DNA of 64,000 bases from Streptomyces antibioticus (lineage in GTDB: Bacteria; Actinomycetota; Actinomycetes; Streptomycetales; Streptomycetaceae), in contig NZ_CM007717.1 of NCBI RefSeq assembly GCF_002019855.1, forward strand, positions 3,474,645 through 3,538,644, written 5' to 3'. This document shows, piece by piece, positions 51,174 to 59,930 of this stretch (positions within the stretch are counted from its first letter, which is position 1; each line of letters begins with the position of its first letter). Below the pieces are notes generated by a model. The model ran no database searches, was not told the DNA's origin, and worked only from the letters and a program-made list of their open reading frames with translations. Made by a program: the position numbers and the translations under genes.

Positions 51174-52106
51174 GTGAAAGCAGCGGATGTGAGCCAGGTA
51201 CTCGACACGCCGCCCCCCACCGTGGCCGCTCCCCCGGGCGACCTCGCGGCCCTGGCCGCCCGGCACGGCCTCAGCGTCAGCGGCGCACGCCCCTCCCTGC
51301 CCGACTACCTCCGCCGGCTGTGGGCGCGCCGCCACTTCATCACCGCTTTCGCCACCGCCAAGCTCACCTCGCAGTACAGCCAGGCGAAGCTGGGCCAGAT
51401 CTGGCAGGTGATGACCCCGCTGCTGAACGCGGCGGTGTACTTCCTGATCTTCGGCGTACTCCTCCAGACCAGGAAGGGCGTCCCGGACTACATCCCCTTC
51501 CTGGTCACGGGCGTGTTCGTGTGGACGTTCACCCAGAGTTCGATCCTGGCGGGCACCCGGGCGATCTCCGGCAACATCGGCCTGGTGCGCGCCCTGCACT
51601 TCCCGCGGGCCGCGCTGCCGATCTCGTACTGCCTCCAGCAGCTCCAGCAACTGCTGTTCTCGATGGCCGCGCTGCTGGTCATCGTGGTCGTCATGGGCGT
51701 ACCGCCGGCGCTGTCCTGGCTGCTGGCGATCCCGGCCCTGACGCTCCAGTTCGTGTTCAACGCCGGGATGTCGATGATCCTGGCGCGGGCCGGGGCGCAG
51801 ACCCCGGACATCGCCCAGCTCATGCCGTTCGTGCTGCGTACCTGGATGTACGGGTCCGGCGTGATGTGGAGCCTCGACAAGGTGCTCGCCGGTCACTCCG
51901 GCCTGCCGTCGTGGGTGGGGGACGTGCTGCGCGCCAACCCGGCCGCCGTCTACATCGACCTGATGCGCTTCGCGCTCATCGACAGCTTCCACGCCGCGCA
52001 GCTCCCGCCGCACGTGTGGGCGCTCGCGACGGGCTGGGCCCTGCTCGCCGGCGTCGGCGGCTTCATCTACTTCTGGAAGGCAGAGGAGACGTACGGCCGT
52101 GGCTGA
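51174..52106 (+). CDS. Polysaccharide/teichoic acid ABC exporter permease (TagG-type)
   Basis: A 310-residue ABC-2 membrane subunit with six helices. The amphipathic segment HFITAFATAKLTSQYSQAKLGQIWQVMTPLLNAAVYFLIFGVLL is diagnostic of O-antigen/teichoic acid exporters, with VPDYIPFLVTGVFVWTFTQSSILAGTRAISGNIGLVRALHFPRAALPI following. The GTG at 51174 was chosen, with a GTG at 51189 as alternative; neither has a strong binding site. It overlaps the ATPase gene by 8 bp. It probably flips a lipid-linked glycopolymer outward, a natural partner for the CDP-glycerol transferase fusions encoded 10 kb away. Confidence 0.9.
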   Translation: MKAADVSQVLDTPPPTVAAPPGDLAALAARHGLSVSGARPSLPDYLRRLWARRHFITAFATAKLTSQYSQAKLGQIWQVMTPLLNAAVYFLIFGVLLQTRKGVPDYIPFLVTGVFVWTFTQSSILAGTRAISGNIGLVRALHFPRAALPISYCLQQLQQLLFSMAALLVIVVVMGVPPALSWLLAIPALTLQFVFNAGMSMILARAGAQTPDIAQLMPFVLRTWMYGSGVMWSLDKVLAGHSGLPSWVGDVLRANPAAVYIDLMRFALIDSFHAAQLPPHVWALATGWALLAGVGGFIYFWKAEETYGRG

Positions 52107-52947
52107 CCACATCTTCGACACCCCGCCGCTCACCGAGCGCGCCCCCACCGTCATCGCCGACGGCGTCGACATCGTCTACCGGGTCAACGGCACCGGCGGC
52201 GGCCGGGGCAGCGCGACCGCCGCCCTCAACCGCATCCTGCGCCGCAAGCAGACCGAGAAGGCGTCCGGCACCCGCCTGGTGCACGCGGTGCGCAACGTCT
52301 CCTTCGTCGCCTACAAGGGCGAGGCGATCGGCCTGATCGGCTCCAACGGCTCCGGCAAGTCGACCCTGCTCAAGGCGGTCGCCGGACTGCTGCCGGTGGA
52401 GAACGGCCGTATCTACACCGACGGCCAGCCCTCCCTGCTCGGCGTCAACGCGGCCCTGATGGGCGATCTGACCGGCGAGCGCAACATCTACCTGGGCGGC
52501 CTCGCGATGGGCATGACCCGGGAGCAGATCAAGGAACGCCACCAGCAGATCGTCGACTTCTCCGGGATCAACGACAAGGGCGACTTCGTCTCCCTGCCGA
52601 TGCGCACCTACTCCTCCGGCATGGGCTCGCGGCTGCGGTTCTCCATCGCCGCCGCCAAGGACCACGACGTGCTGCTCATCGACGAGGCCCTCGCCACCGG
52701 TGACGCGCAGTTCCGCCGGCGCTCGGCGGACCGTATCCGCGAGATGCGCGCGCAGGCCGGCACCGTCTTCCTGGTCAGCCACAGCAACAGCTCCATCCGC
52801 GAGACCTGCGAACGGGTGCTGTGGCTGGAGCGCGGCGAACTGCGGATGGACGGCCCCACCGAGGAGGTCATGGCGGCCTACGAGGCGTTCACCGGCGACC
52901 GGAAGCCGAGGAAGAAGCCGGCCCCGAAGCCGAAGACTGCCGTCTGA
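52099..52947 (+). CDS. Polysaccharide/teichoic acid ABC exporter ATPase (TagH-type)
   Basis: A 282-residue ABC ATPase. Walker A GSNGSGKST, then PSLLGVNAALMGDLTGERNIYLGGLAMGM, the non-standard signature YSSGMGSRLRFSIA, Walker B VLLIDEALATGDAQF and H-loop FLVSHSNSSIRETC are all typical of TagH/Wzt exporters. An N-terminal segment before the ATPase core and a basic Pro/Lys-rich tail (GDRKPRKKPAPKPK) are present; there is no large C-terminal polymer-binding domain. GTG start overlapping the permease gene. Followed by a strong terminator, so permease and ATPase form a two-gene operon. Confidence 0.92.
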   Translation: MADHIFDTPPLTERAPTVIADGVDIVYRVNGTGGGRGSATAALNRILRRKQTEKASGTRLVHAVRNVSFVAYKGEAIGLIGSNGSGKSTLLKAVAGLLPVENGRIYTDGQPSLLGVNAALMGDLTGERNIYLGGLAMGMTREQIKERHQQIVDFSGINDKGDFVSLPMRTYSSGMGSRLRFSIAAAKDHDVLLIDEALATGDAQFRRRSADRIREMRAQAGTVFLVSHSNSSIRETCERVLWLERGELRMDGPTEEVMAAYEAFTGDRKPRKKPAPKPKTAV

Positions 52948-52960
52948 GCGGCACAGCGGA

Positions 52961-52993
52961 AGGGCGCCCCCCGAGTGACTCGGGGGGCGCCCT
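52961..52993. terminator. Bidirectional terminator, exporter operon / glutamate dehydrogenase
   Basis: Perfect 15-bp stem AGGGCGCCCCCCGAG with loop TGA, between the convergent exporter ATPase and glutamate dehydrogenase stop codons. Confidence 0.85.
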
Positions 52994-53005
52994 CATGTCC
53001 TGGCG

Positions 53006-56000
53006 TCAGGAGTGCGTCCGCAGCAGCGTCCGCATCGTGCGCATGGCCACCGACAGGTTGGCCAGGTCGAACGTCTCCGAGCCCTGGATCTCCTCCAGCG
53101 TCGTCCGCGCCCGGCTCAGGATCGCCGCGTTCTTCTCCTCCCACGCCTTGAACCGCTGCTCGGGCGTCGAGGTGCCGTTGCCGACGGACAGGACGTCCGC
53201 CGTCAGCGCCGCGTGCGCCGCGTACAGGTCCTCACGGATGGAGGCACGGGCCATGGACTGCCAGCGGTCCGAGCGGGGCAGCTCGATGATGCGGTCCATG
53301 AGCTGGGTGATGTGCAGCCGGTCGGCGAGGTCGTAGTACACCTCGGCGACGTCCAGCGGGTCCTTGCCCGTGCGGTCGGCCACCGACACGATGTCCAGCG
53401 CCGGGAACGCCGAGGAGAACCCGGCCACCCGGGTGGCCAGCTCGTCCGGCACCCCGGCGCCGGTCAGCTCGTCGTAGATCTTCTGCCACCACTCCAGGTC
53501 CGCGCCCCGCAGCAGCTTGGTGAGCTGCGACCAGACCTGTCCGACGCGCTCGGCGAAGAAGTCGACCGTCTCGGCCAGCTCCAGCGGCTGCGGCCGGTTG
53601 TTCAGCAGCCAGCGCGTGCCGCGCTCGACGAGCCGCCGCGAGTGCAGCCGGATCCGGGTCTGCACCTCCGCCTCGACCTGGTTGTCCAGGCCCTCCACCG
53701 CGTCCCACACGGGCGCCGAGCGGAAGATCGCCCGGGCCGCGGTCTGCGCCCGCACGATCTCCTCGAGGGAGGCGCCGGTCTCCTCGCGCAGCCGGTGCAG
53801 ATACGTCGTACCGCCCGTGTTGACCGTGTCGTTGACCAGCACGGTCGTGGTGATCTCACGGCGCAGCGGGTGGCTGTCGATCTGCTCGGGGAACTGCTCG
53901 CGCAGCGCCGTCGGGAAGTACGTGTCGAGCAGACCGCGCAGGTAGGGGTCGTCGGGGAGCGAGGTCTGCAGCAGCTCGTCCGACACGGTGATCTTGGTGT
54001 ACGCCATCAGCACGGCCGTCTCCGGGCTGGTGAGGCCGTGCCCGGCGCCGAGCCGCTCGCGGATCTGGCGGTCGGTGGGCAGGAACTCCAGCGCGCGGTC
54101 CAGGTGCCCCTCGCGGACCAGGTGGCGCATGAAGCGCTGCTGGGCGTGGAGCATGTCCTTGGACTGGGCGAGGGCGTTGGCGATCGCGGTGTTCTGCGCG
54201 TAGTTGTTGCGCAGGACGAGCGCGCCGACCTCGTCGGTCATCTCGGCGAGCAGCTTGTTGCGCTGCTTGACGGTCATGTCGCCCTCGGTGACCAGACCGT
54301 TGAGCAGGATCTTGATGTTCACCTCGTGGTCGGAGGTGTCCACGCCCGCGCTGTTGTCGATGGCATCCGTGTTGATCTTGCCGCCGGTGCGGGCGAACTC
54401 GATCCGGCCGAGCTGGGTCAGCCCCAGGTTGCCGCCCTCGCCGACGACCTTGACCCGCAGGTCCTGGCCGTCGACGCGGATCGGGTCGTTGGCCTTGTCG
54501 CCGACGTCCGCGTTCGACTCGGTGCTCGCCTTGACGTAGGTGCCGATACCGCCGTTCCACAGCAGGTCCACCGGCGCGCTGAGGATCGCCCTCATCAGGT
54601 CGGCCGGGGTCATCTTGGTGACACCGGACGCGATGCCGAGGGCCTCGCGGATGTGCCCGTTGACCGGGATCGCCTTGGCCGTGCGCGGGAAGACGCCGCC
54701 GCCCGCCGAGATCAGGGCGCTGTCGTAGTCGGCCCAGCTCGACCGGGGCAGCTCGAACAGCCGGCGGCGCTCGGCGTACGAGGTGGCCGCGTCCGGGTTC
54801 GGGTCGATGAAGATGTGCCGGTGGTCGAAGGCGGCGACCAGGCGGATGTGCTCGGAGAGCAGCATGCCGTTGCCGAACACGTCACCGGACATGTCACCGA
54901 TGCCGACGACCGTGAAGTCCTCGACCTGCGTGTTCACGCCCAGCTCGCGGAAGTGCCGCTTGACCGACTCCCAGGCGCCGCGGGCGGTGATGCCCATGGC
55001 CTTGTGGTCGTAGCCGGCCGAGCCGCCGGAGGCGAACGCGTCGCCGAGCCAGAAGTGGTAGCTGCCCGCGACCTCGTTGGCGATGTCGGAGAACGTCGCC
55101 GTGCCCTTGTCGGCGGCGACCACCAGATAGGTGTCGTCCTCGTCGTGCCGCACCACACCGGCCGGGGGCACGACCTCGCCGGCCACCATGTTGTCGGTGA
55201 TGTCGAGCAGCGCCGAGATGAACGTCCGGTAGCTGGCGACGCCCTCGGCGAGCCACGCGTCGCGGTCCTCGGCCGGGTCGGGGAGCTGCTTGGCGACGAA
55301 GCCGCCCTTGGCGCCGACCGGCACGATCACCGTGTTCTTCACCATCTGCGCCTTGACCAGGCCCAGGATCTCGGTGCGGAAGTCCTCACGCCGGTCGGAC
55401 CAGCGCAGACCGCCGCGCGCGACCTTCCCGAACCGCAGGTGCACGCCCTCGACACGCGGCGAGTACACCCAGATCTCGAACGCCGGACGCGGCGCCGGCA
55501 GATCCGGGATGGCCTGCGGGTCGAACTTCATGGACACGTACTCGTGCGGCCTGCCGTCCGCGCCCTGCTGGAAGAAGTTGGTCCGCAGGGTCGCCTTGAT
55601 GACGGTCAGGAAGGAACGCAGGATGCGGTCCTCGTCGAGCGAGGCGACCTGGTCGAGCGCCGCCTCCAGCTCCTCCAGGAGCGCGTCGACGATCTCCAGC
55701 CCGGCGCCCTGCCGCTCCGGCGCCATCCGCGCCTCGAACAGCGACACCAGCAGCCGGGTGGTGTGCACGTTGGTGCGGAGGGTGTCCTCCATGTAGTCCT
55801 GGCTGAACGTGGACCCGGCCTGCCGCAGGTACTTCGCGTACGCGCGCAGCACCATCGCCTGCCGCCAGGTCAGCCCGGCGCCCAGCACCAGCGCGTTGAA
55901 CCCGTCGTTCTCCGCGAGACCGGTCCAGGTCGCGGAGAACGCCTCCTGGAACCGCTCACGGCCGTCGTCGCCGAGCAGATCGGTGGTGCCGCCGCCCAGC

Positions 56001-57943
56001 GCCTTGGGGATGCGCAGCCCGAAGTCGTAGATCCAGGCGACCGAGCGGTCGGCGCAGCGCAGTTCGTAGGGCCGCTCGTCGATCACCTCGACGCCGAGCC
56101 GGTTGAGCACCGGCAGCACCGCCGACAGGGAGATCGCGTCGCCCTTGCGGTAGATCTTGAAACGGCGCTCGTCGGGCGCGGCGCCCACCGGCTCGTACAG
56201 GCTGAGCGAGAAGCTCTGCTCCTCGGAGAGCCGTTCGAGATGGACGAGGTCGGAGACCGCGGCGCGCGGGGTGTGGTCGGCCTTGTAGCCCTCGGTGAAG
56301 GCGCTGTGGTAGCGGCGCAGCAGCTCCGCGGCCCGCTCCTCGCCCAGCTCGGCGTCGAGCGCCTCGGAGAAGGCGTCGGACCAGGACCGGGCGGCCTCCA
56401 CCAGCCGCGCCTCGATCCGGTCCTTGTCGGCCTCGGACAGCTCGGGCAGCTCGGTGCCCTGCGGGACCCGGACGACGAAGTGCAGCCGGGACAGGATCGA
56501 CTCGGTGTTCCAGGCGGTGAAGTCGACGCTGGTACCGCCCAGCTCCTCCTTGAGGATGTCGATGATCCGCAGCCGGACGCCGGTGGTGTACCGGTCGCGG
56601 GGCAGGTAGACGAGCGCGGAGTAGTAGCGCCCGTACTCGTCCTGCCGCAGGTAGAGCCGCAGCCGGCGGCGTTCCTGGAGGTAGAGGACGCTGGTGACGA
56701 TGGACCGCAGCTCGTCGACCGGGGTCTGGAACAGCTCGTCGCGCGGGTACGTCTCCATGATCTGGAGCAGATCGCGGCCGTCGTGGCTGTTGGGCGAGAA
56801 CCCGGCGCCCTTGAGCACCGCGTCGACCTTGCGCCGTACGACGGGCACCCGCAGCACGGACTCGGTGTACGCGGCGGAGGAGAACAGACCGAGGAAGCGG
56901 CGCTCGCCGATCACGTTGCCGTCGGCGTCGAACTTCTTCACGCCCACGTAGTCGAGGTAGGACGGCCGGTGCACGGTGGCCCGGCTGTTCGCCTTGGTCA
57001 GCACCAGCAGCTTGTGCTCACGGGCCTTGGCCCGGGCGTCGGCCGGCAGCCGCTCGAAGGACGGGCTGACCGGGTGGGCGTCCGCACCGGTGTGGTGCGG
57101 GTCGGCGCGCAGTATGCCGAGACCGGTCCCGGGGACCGCGGCGAGGGAGTCGTCCTCGCGGAGCTGGTACTCCCGGTAGCCGAGGAAGGTGAAGTGGTCG
57201 GCGGCGAGCCAGCGAAGCAGCTCGCGGGCCTCCTCGACCTCGGGGGAGGGGAGGTCGCCGGGGACCGGCTCCTCGGGGAGGTCGTCGGCGATCCGCAGCG
57301 CCGCCTCCCGCATCTTCTCCCAGTCCTCGACGGCCTCCCGGACGTCGGACAGGACCCGCAGCAGATCGGCGGTGATCTGCTTGAGGTCGGCGCGGTCGGT
57401 CTCGCGGTCCGTCTCCACATGGATCCAGGACTCGATGTGCGCGTCGTGCGGAAGGTCCGTGGCGGACGGCGGGGTGCGCAGCACCTCGATGAGCCTGCCG
57501 GTGACATCGCGGCGGACGACGACCTGCGGGTGGACGACGAGGTGGATGCCCCGCCCCTGCCGGCTCAGCTCGTTGGTGACGGAGTCCACGAGGAAGGGCA
57601 TGTCGTCGGTGACGACCTCCACCACGGAATGGCTGCACATCCAGCCGTTCCCCTCGACCGTCGGGGTGTGGACCCGGACGTTGGCGGTGCCCTGCGGCCG
57701 GTTCTCGGCGAGCCGGTAGTGCGAGAGCGCGGCACCGAAGACATCGACCGGGTCACGGTCGGTGAGGTCTTCCGGTGCGGTGTGCAGGTAGTAGCGCTGG
57801 AGGAACGCGAGGAGGGTGTCCCGGTCCGGAAGCCCCTCACCCGTCGTCCCAGTCGGTAGGTTCCCCCCGACCGGGCTGTTCTCAGCGACCCGCGCCGCCC
57901 TCTCGAGCAGCTCGGCCTTGGCTTCGTCCAGCTTGGTCTGCAT
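53006..57943 (-). CDS. gdhB: Large NAD-specific glutamate dehydrogenase
   Basis: A 1645-residue protein of the 180-kDa NAD-glutamate dehydrogenase class, first described in S. clavuligerus, which oxidatively deaminates glutamate. The long N-terminal half has ACT-like regulatory segments (TDDMPFLVDSVTNELSRQGRGIHLVVHPQ). The catalytic core includes RGGLRWSDRREDFRTEILGLVKAQMVKNTVIVPVGAKGGFV with the substrate Lys, and IGDMSGDVFGNGMLLSEHIRLVAAFDHRHIFIDPNPD. NAD-domain and C-terminal helical regions follow. The length is that of the family. The antisense strand holds a spurious 1615-codon open frame, rejected. Monocistronic with a shared terminator. Confidence 0.96.
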   Translation of the reverse strand: MQTKLDEAKAELLERAARVAENSPVGGNLPTGTTGEGLPDRDTLLAFLQRYYLHTAPEDLTDRDPVDVFGAALSHYRLAENRPQGTANVRVHTPTVEGNGWMCSHSVVEVVTDDMPFLVDSVTNELSRQGRGIHLVVHPQVVVRRDVTGRLIEVLRTPPSATDLPHDAHIESWIHVETDRETDRADLKQITADLLRVLSDVREAVEDWEKMREAALRIADDLPEEPVPGDLPSPEVEEARELLRWLAADHFTFLGYREYQLREDDSLAAVPGTGLGILRADPHHTGADAHPVSPSFERLPADARAKAREHKLLVLTKANSRATVHRPSYLDYVGVKKFDADGNVIGERRFLGLFSSAAYTESVLRVPVVRRKVDAVLKGAGFSPNSHDGRDLLQIMETYPRDELFQTPVDELRSIVTSVLYLQERRRLRLYLRQDEYGRYYSALVYLPRDRYTTGVRLRIIDILKEELGGTSVDFTAWNTESILSRLHFVVRVPQGTELPELSEADKDRIEARLVEAARSWSDAFSEALDAELGEERAAELLRRYHSAFTEGYKADHTPRAAVSDLVHLERLSEEQSFSLSLYEPVGAAPDERRFKIYRKGDAISLSAVLPVLNRLGVEVIDERPYELRCADRSVAWIYDFGLRIPKALGGGTTDLLGDDGRERFQEAFSATWTGLAENDGFNALVLGAGLTWRQAMVLRAYAKYLRQAGSTFSQDYMEDTLRTNVHTTRLLVSLFEARMAPERQGAGLEIVDALLEELEAALDQVASLDEDRILRSFLTVIKATLRTNFFQQGADGRPHEYVSMKFDPQAIPDLPAPRPAFEIWVYSPRVEGVHLRFGKVARGGLRWSDRREDFRTEILGLVKAQMVKNTVIVPVGAKGGFVAKQLPDPAEDRDAWLAEGVASYRTFISALLDITDNMVAGEVVPPAGVVRHDEDDTYLVVAADKGTATFSDIANEVAGSYHFWLGDAFASGGSAGYDHKAMGITARGAWESVKRHFRELGVNTQVEDFTVVGIGDMSGDVFGNGMLLSEHIRLVAAFDHRHIFIDPNPDAATSYAERRRLFELPRSSWADYDSALISAGGGVFPRTAKAIPVNGHIREALGIASGVTKMTPADLMRAILSAPVDLLWNGGIGTYVKASTESNADVGDKANDPIRVDGQDLRVKVVGEGGNLGLTQLGRIEFARTGGKINTDAIDNSAGVDTSDHEVNIKILLNGLVTEGDMTVKQRNKLLAEMTDEVGALVLRNNYAQNTAIANALAQSKDMLHAQQRFMRHLVREGHLDRALEFLPTDRQIRERLGAGHGLTSPETAVLMAYTKITVSDELLQTSLPDDPYLRGLLDTYFPTALREQFPEQIDSHPLRREITTTVLVNDTVNTGGTTYLHRLREETGASLEEIVRAQTAARAIFRSAPVWDAVEGLDNQVEAEVQTRIRLHSRRLVERGTRWLLNNRPQPLELAETVDFFAERVGQVWSQLTKLLRGADLEWWQKIYDELTGAGVPDELATRVAGFSSAFPALDIVSVADRTGKDPLDVAEVYYDLADRLHITQLMDRIIELPRSDRWQSMARASIREDLYAAHAALTADVLSVGNGTSTPEQRFKAWEEKNAAILSRARTTLEEIQGSETFDLANLSVAMRTMRTLLRTHS

Positions 57944-58560
57944 TGTCCTCTGACTCCTGTCGCGCGCCGTTGCGTGACGTAGAAGGAAGTACGGGCTCTC
58001 CCTTTGCGGCTCGACGCCACGGCCCGGGGTCTCCGGTCCGTTCCGACGCTATGCCGCAAGAAGAGATGAGCGGGGCGGTATCGGCCATTCTCGACACGGC
58101 CCCGGGGTGTGACGCTGCTCTCCGCGTCACGTGTCCCTGGGGTGTGTACGGCGTCCTGGGGGACCTCGCGCCCCCGTCCCGCCCGCAAGAACCAGCGTCC
58201 GCCGCCCGGCCACGGGGATACTCCGTGCTCGCCGGGCGCAGGGCAGGGGCGACTGCGCCCCCGCGAGATATCGCGCTGATCACGCCACCAGGCTATCGCT
58301 CCTCACCGGGGCCCCGTCATGAGCCGTATGTGTACAAAAGCGGGGGGAGAAGTTTGACGTTCTGCACAGGGGCGGACGCGGGTGACACGTGCCGGGCCAC
58401 CCGCGGAACCGGGACGAGTCGACGGCGGTCCCGGCTCACGGCACCCTGAAAGCGAGCGTTCCTCTCTTGGCGCGCCCTCTTGGCAGGACCGCCCCCGAGA
58501 GGCACGTTGCCCATGACGGCGTGGGCCGTGACAGTGCCCGCCCGAGAGGAGCCGCCCACC
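57944..58560. other. Divergent promoter region gdhB / DJ-1 gene
   Basis: 617 bp with no supported gene. A perfect inverted repeat GTGACGC-N8-GCGTCAC at 58109-58130 lies about 165 bp upstream of gdhB and could be a regulator site or an RNA hairpin. Base composition is less biased around 57960-58080 and 58320-58370. No -10/-35 pair was assigned with confidence. Confidence 0.4.
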
Positions 58561-59127
58561 ATGACCGCGAAGATCCTCATCGTCACCGGCGACGCAGCCG
58601 AGTCCCTGGAGGTCCTCTACCCCTATCAGCGGCTGCGCGAGGAGGGCTACGAGGTCCACATCGCCGCCCCGGAACGCAAACAGTTGCGGTTCGTCGTCCA
58701 CGACTTCGAACCCGGCTTCGACACCTACACCGAGAAGCCCGGCTACACCTGGCCCGCCGACCTCGCCTTCTCCGAGGTCGAGCCCGGTCAGTACGCCGCC
58801 GTCGTGATCCCCGGCGGCCGGGCGCCGGAGTATCTGCGCAACGATCCCGAGCTGCGCAAGATCCTCAAGTCGTTCTTCGACTCCGACAAGCCGGTCGCCC
58901 AGATCTGCCACGGCCCCCTGCTGACGGCCGCGGTCGACGCCCTGCGGGGGCGCCGGGTGACCGCCTATCCGGCGCTGGAGATCGACATGCAGTCGGCCGG
59001 CGCGACCTTCCAGGACAGCGAGGCTGTGGTCGACGGCACGCTGGTGTCCGCCCGCGCCTGGCCGGACCACTCGGCCTGGATGCGGGAGTTCCTGACGGTG
59101 CTGCGGGCGAAGGCGCCGGTGAGCTGA
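58561..59127 (+). CDS. DJ-1/PfpI family protein
   Basis: A 188-residue class I glutamine amidotransferase-like protein of the DJ-1/PfpI superfamily. It starts MTAKILIVTGDAAESLEVLYPYQRL, carries VVIPGGRAPEYLRNDPEL and has the nucleophile elbow QICHGP with Cys116 and its neighbouring His. Members act as glyoxalases, deglycases or stress chaperones; some are proteases. The specific activity is not inferable. GAGGAG sits 9 nt before the ATG at 58561, which I prefer over the upstream ATG at 58480. Convergent with the HAD gene across a GGGCT repeat array. Confidence 0.92.
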   Translation: MTAKILIVTGDAAESLEVLYPYQRLREEGYEVHIAAPERKQLRFVVHDFEPGFDTYTEKPGYTWPADLAFSEVEPGQYAAVVIPGGRAPEYLRNDPELRKILKSFFDSDKPVAQICHGPLLTAAVDALRGRRVTAYPALEIDMQSAGATFQDSEAVVDGTLVSARAWPDHSAWMREFLTVLRAKAPVS

Positions 59128-59135
59128 GCGGGACG

Positions 59136-59200
59136 GGGCTGGGCGGGGCTGGGCTGGGCTGGGCTGGGCTGGGCTGGGCTGGGCTGGGCTGGGCTGGGCT
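59136..59200. repeat. GGGCT pentanucleotide microsatellite
   Basis: Thirteen pentamers, the last eleven (59146-59200) perfect GGGCT, between convergent stop codons at 59127 and 59232. A direct repeat of GCGGTACGTCGCT follows at about 59204-59232. Such long pure arrays are prone to slippage. Confidence 0.95.
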
Positions 59201-59231
59201 GGAGCGGTACGTCGCTGGGGCGGTACGTCGC

Positions 59232-59900
59232 TCAGGCGGCCAGTCTCCCCGCCACCTCCACCGCCTCCGCCAGGCTGTCCACCACCGGCACCCCGATCCC
59301 TTCGAGGCTGGCCCGGCTGTGCGACCCCCCGGTGTACAGCACGGCCTGCGCGCCCGCGTGGAGCGCGGCCACCGCGTCGTCGGCCGCGTCCCCGATCACC
59401 ACCGCCCGCTCCGGCTCCACCACGCCGATCGCCGCGAGGTGGCGCACCATGTGCTCGGCCTTGCTGCCGCCGGACGGCCCGGTGCGCCCGTCGACCCGTA
59501 CGAAGTGCGGCTCGATGCCGAAGCCGCGCACCAGCGGGACCAGCTCGTCGTGCACGTACATGCTCAGCAGGGACTGGCTGTGCCCGGCCGACCGCCACCC
59601 CGACAGCAGCTCCTCCGCGCCCTCGGTGAGCGCGCATCTCACCCGGTGCTCGGCGTAGTACCGGTGGAAGATGTCGTCCATCAGCTCCCACTCGGCGTCG
59701 GTGGGCAGCCGGCCCATCAGCCGTTCGTAGAACTTCGGCACGGGTACGCAGTACAGCGCCCGGTACCGCTCCAGGGTGAGCGGCTCCAGGCCCAGCTCGG
59801 CGAACGCCGCGTTGGTCGCGCCGATGATCGCGTCGTTGTCGTGGAAGAGCGTGCCGTTCCAGTCCCAGACGATGTGTGCCGGTTCTCGCTGCGTCGCCAT
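59232..59900 (-). CDS. HAD-superfamily hydrolase (PGP-like phosphatase)
   Basis: A 222-residue HAD hydrolase. Motif I is WDWNGTLFHDND, with the nucleophile Asp and second Asp replaced by Asn (D-W-N in place of D-x-D), as in some Gph-like members. The helical cap follows (IIGATNAAFAELGLEPLTLERYRALYCVP). The motif III Lys is probably in the SGGSKAEHM region, and motif IV is VVIGDAADDAVAALHAGAQAVLYTGG. The closest type is phosphoglycolate phosphatase-like; the substrate is unknown. The ATG at 59900 (MATQREPAHIVWDWNG) is preferred to the longer frame. It is 30 bp after the DUF6912-like gene and likely in the same operon. Confidence 0.88.
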   Translation of the reverse strand: MATQREPAHIVWDWNGTLFHDNDAIIGATNAAFAELGLEPLTLERYRALYCVPVPKFYERLMGRLPTDAEWELMDDIFHRYYAEHRVRCALTEGAEELLSGWRSAGHSQSLLSMYVHDELVPLVRGFGIEPHFVRVDGRTGPSGGSKAEHMVRHLAAIGVVEPERAVVIGDAADDAVAALHAGAQAVLYTGGSHSRASLEGIGVPVVDSLAEAVEVAGRLAA

Positions 59901-59930
59901 GTCACAAAACGTACCTGGCCCCACTGACAA

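Noticed and set aside
53012..57859. A 1615-codon open frame on the plus strand
   Set aside because: It is exactly antisense to the NAD-glutamate dehydrogenase gene. Its product is Arg/Gly/Asp/Val-rich with no recognisable domain, as expected for frame shadows in GC-rich DNA.
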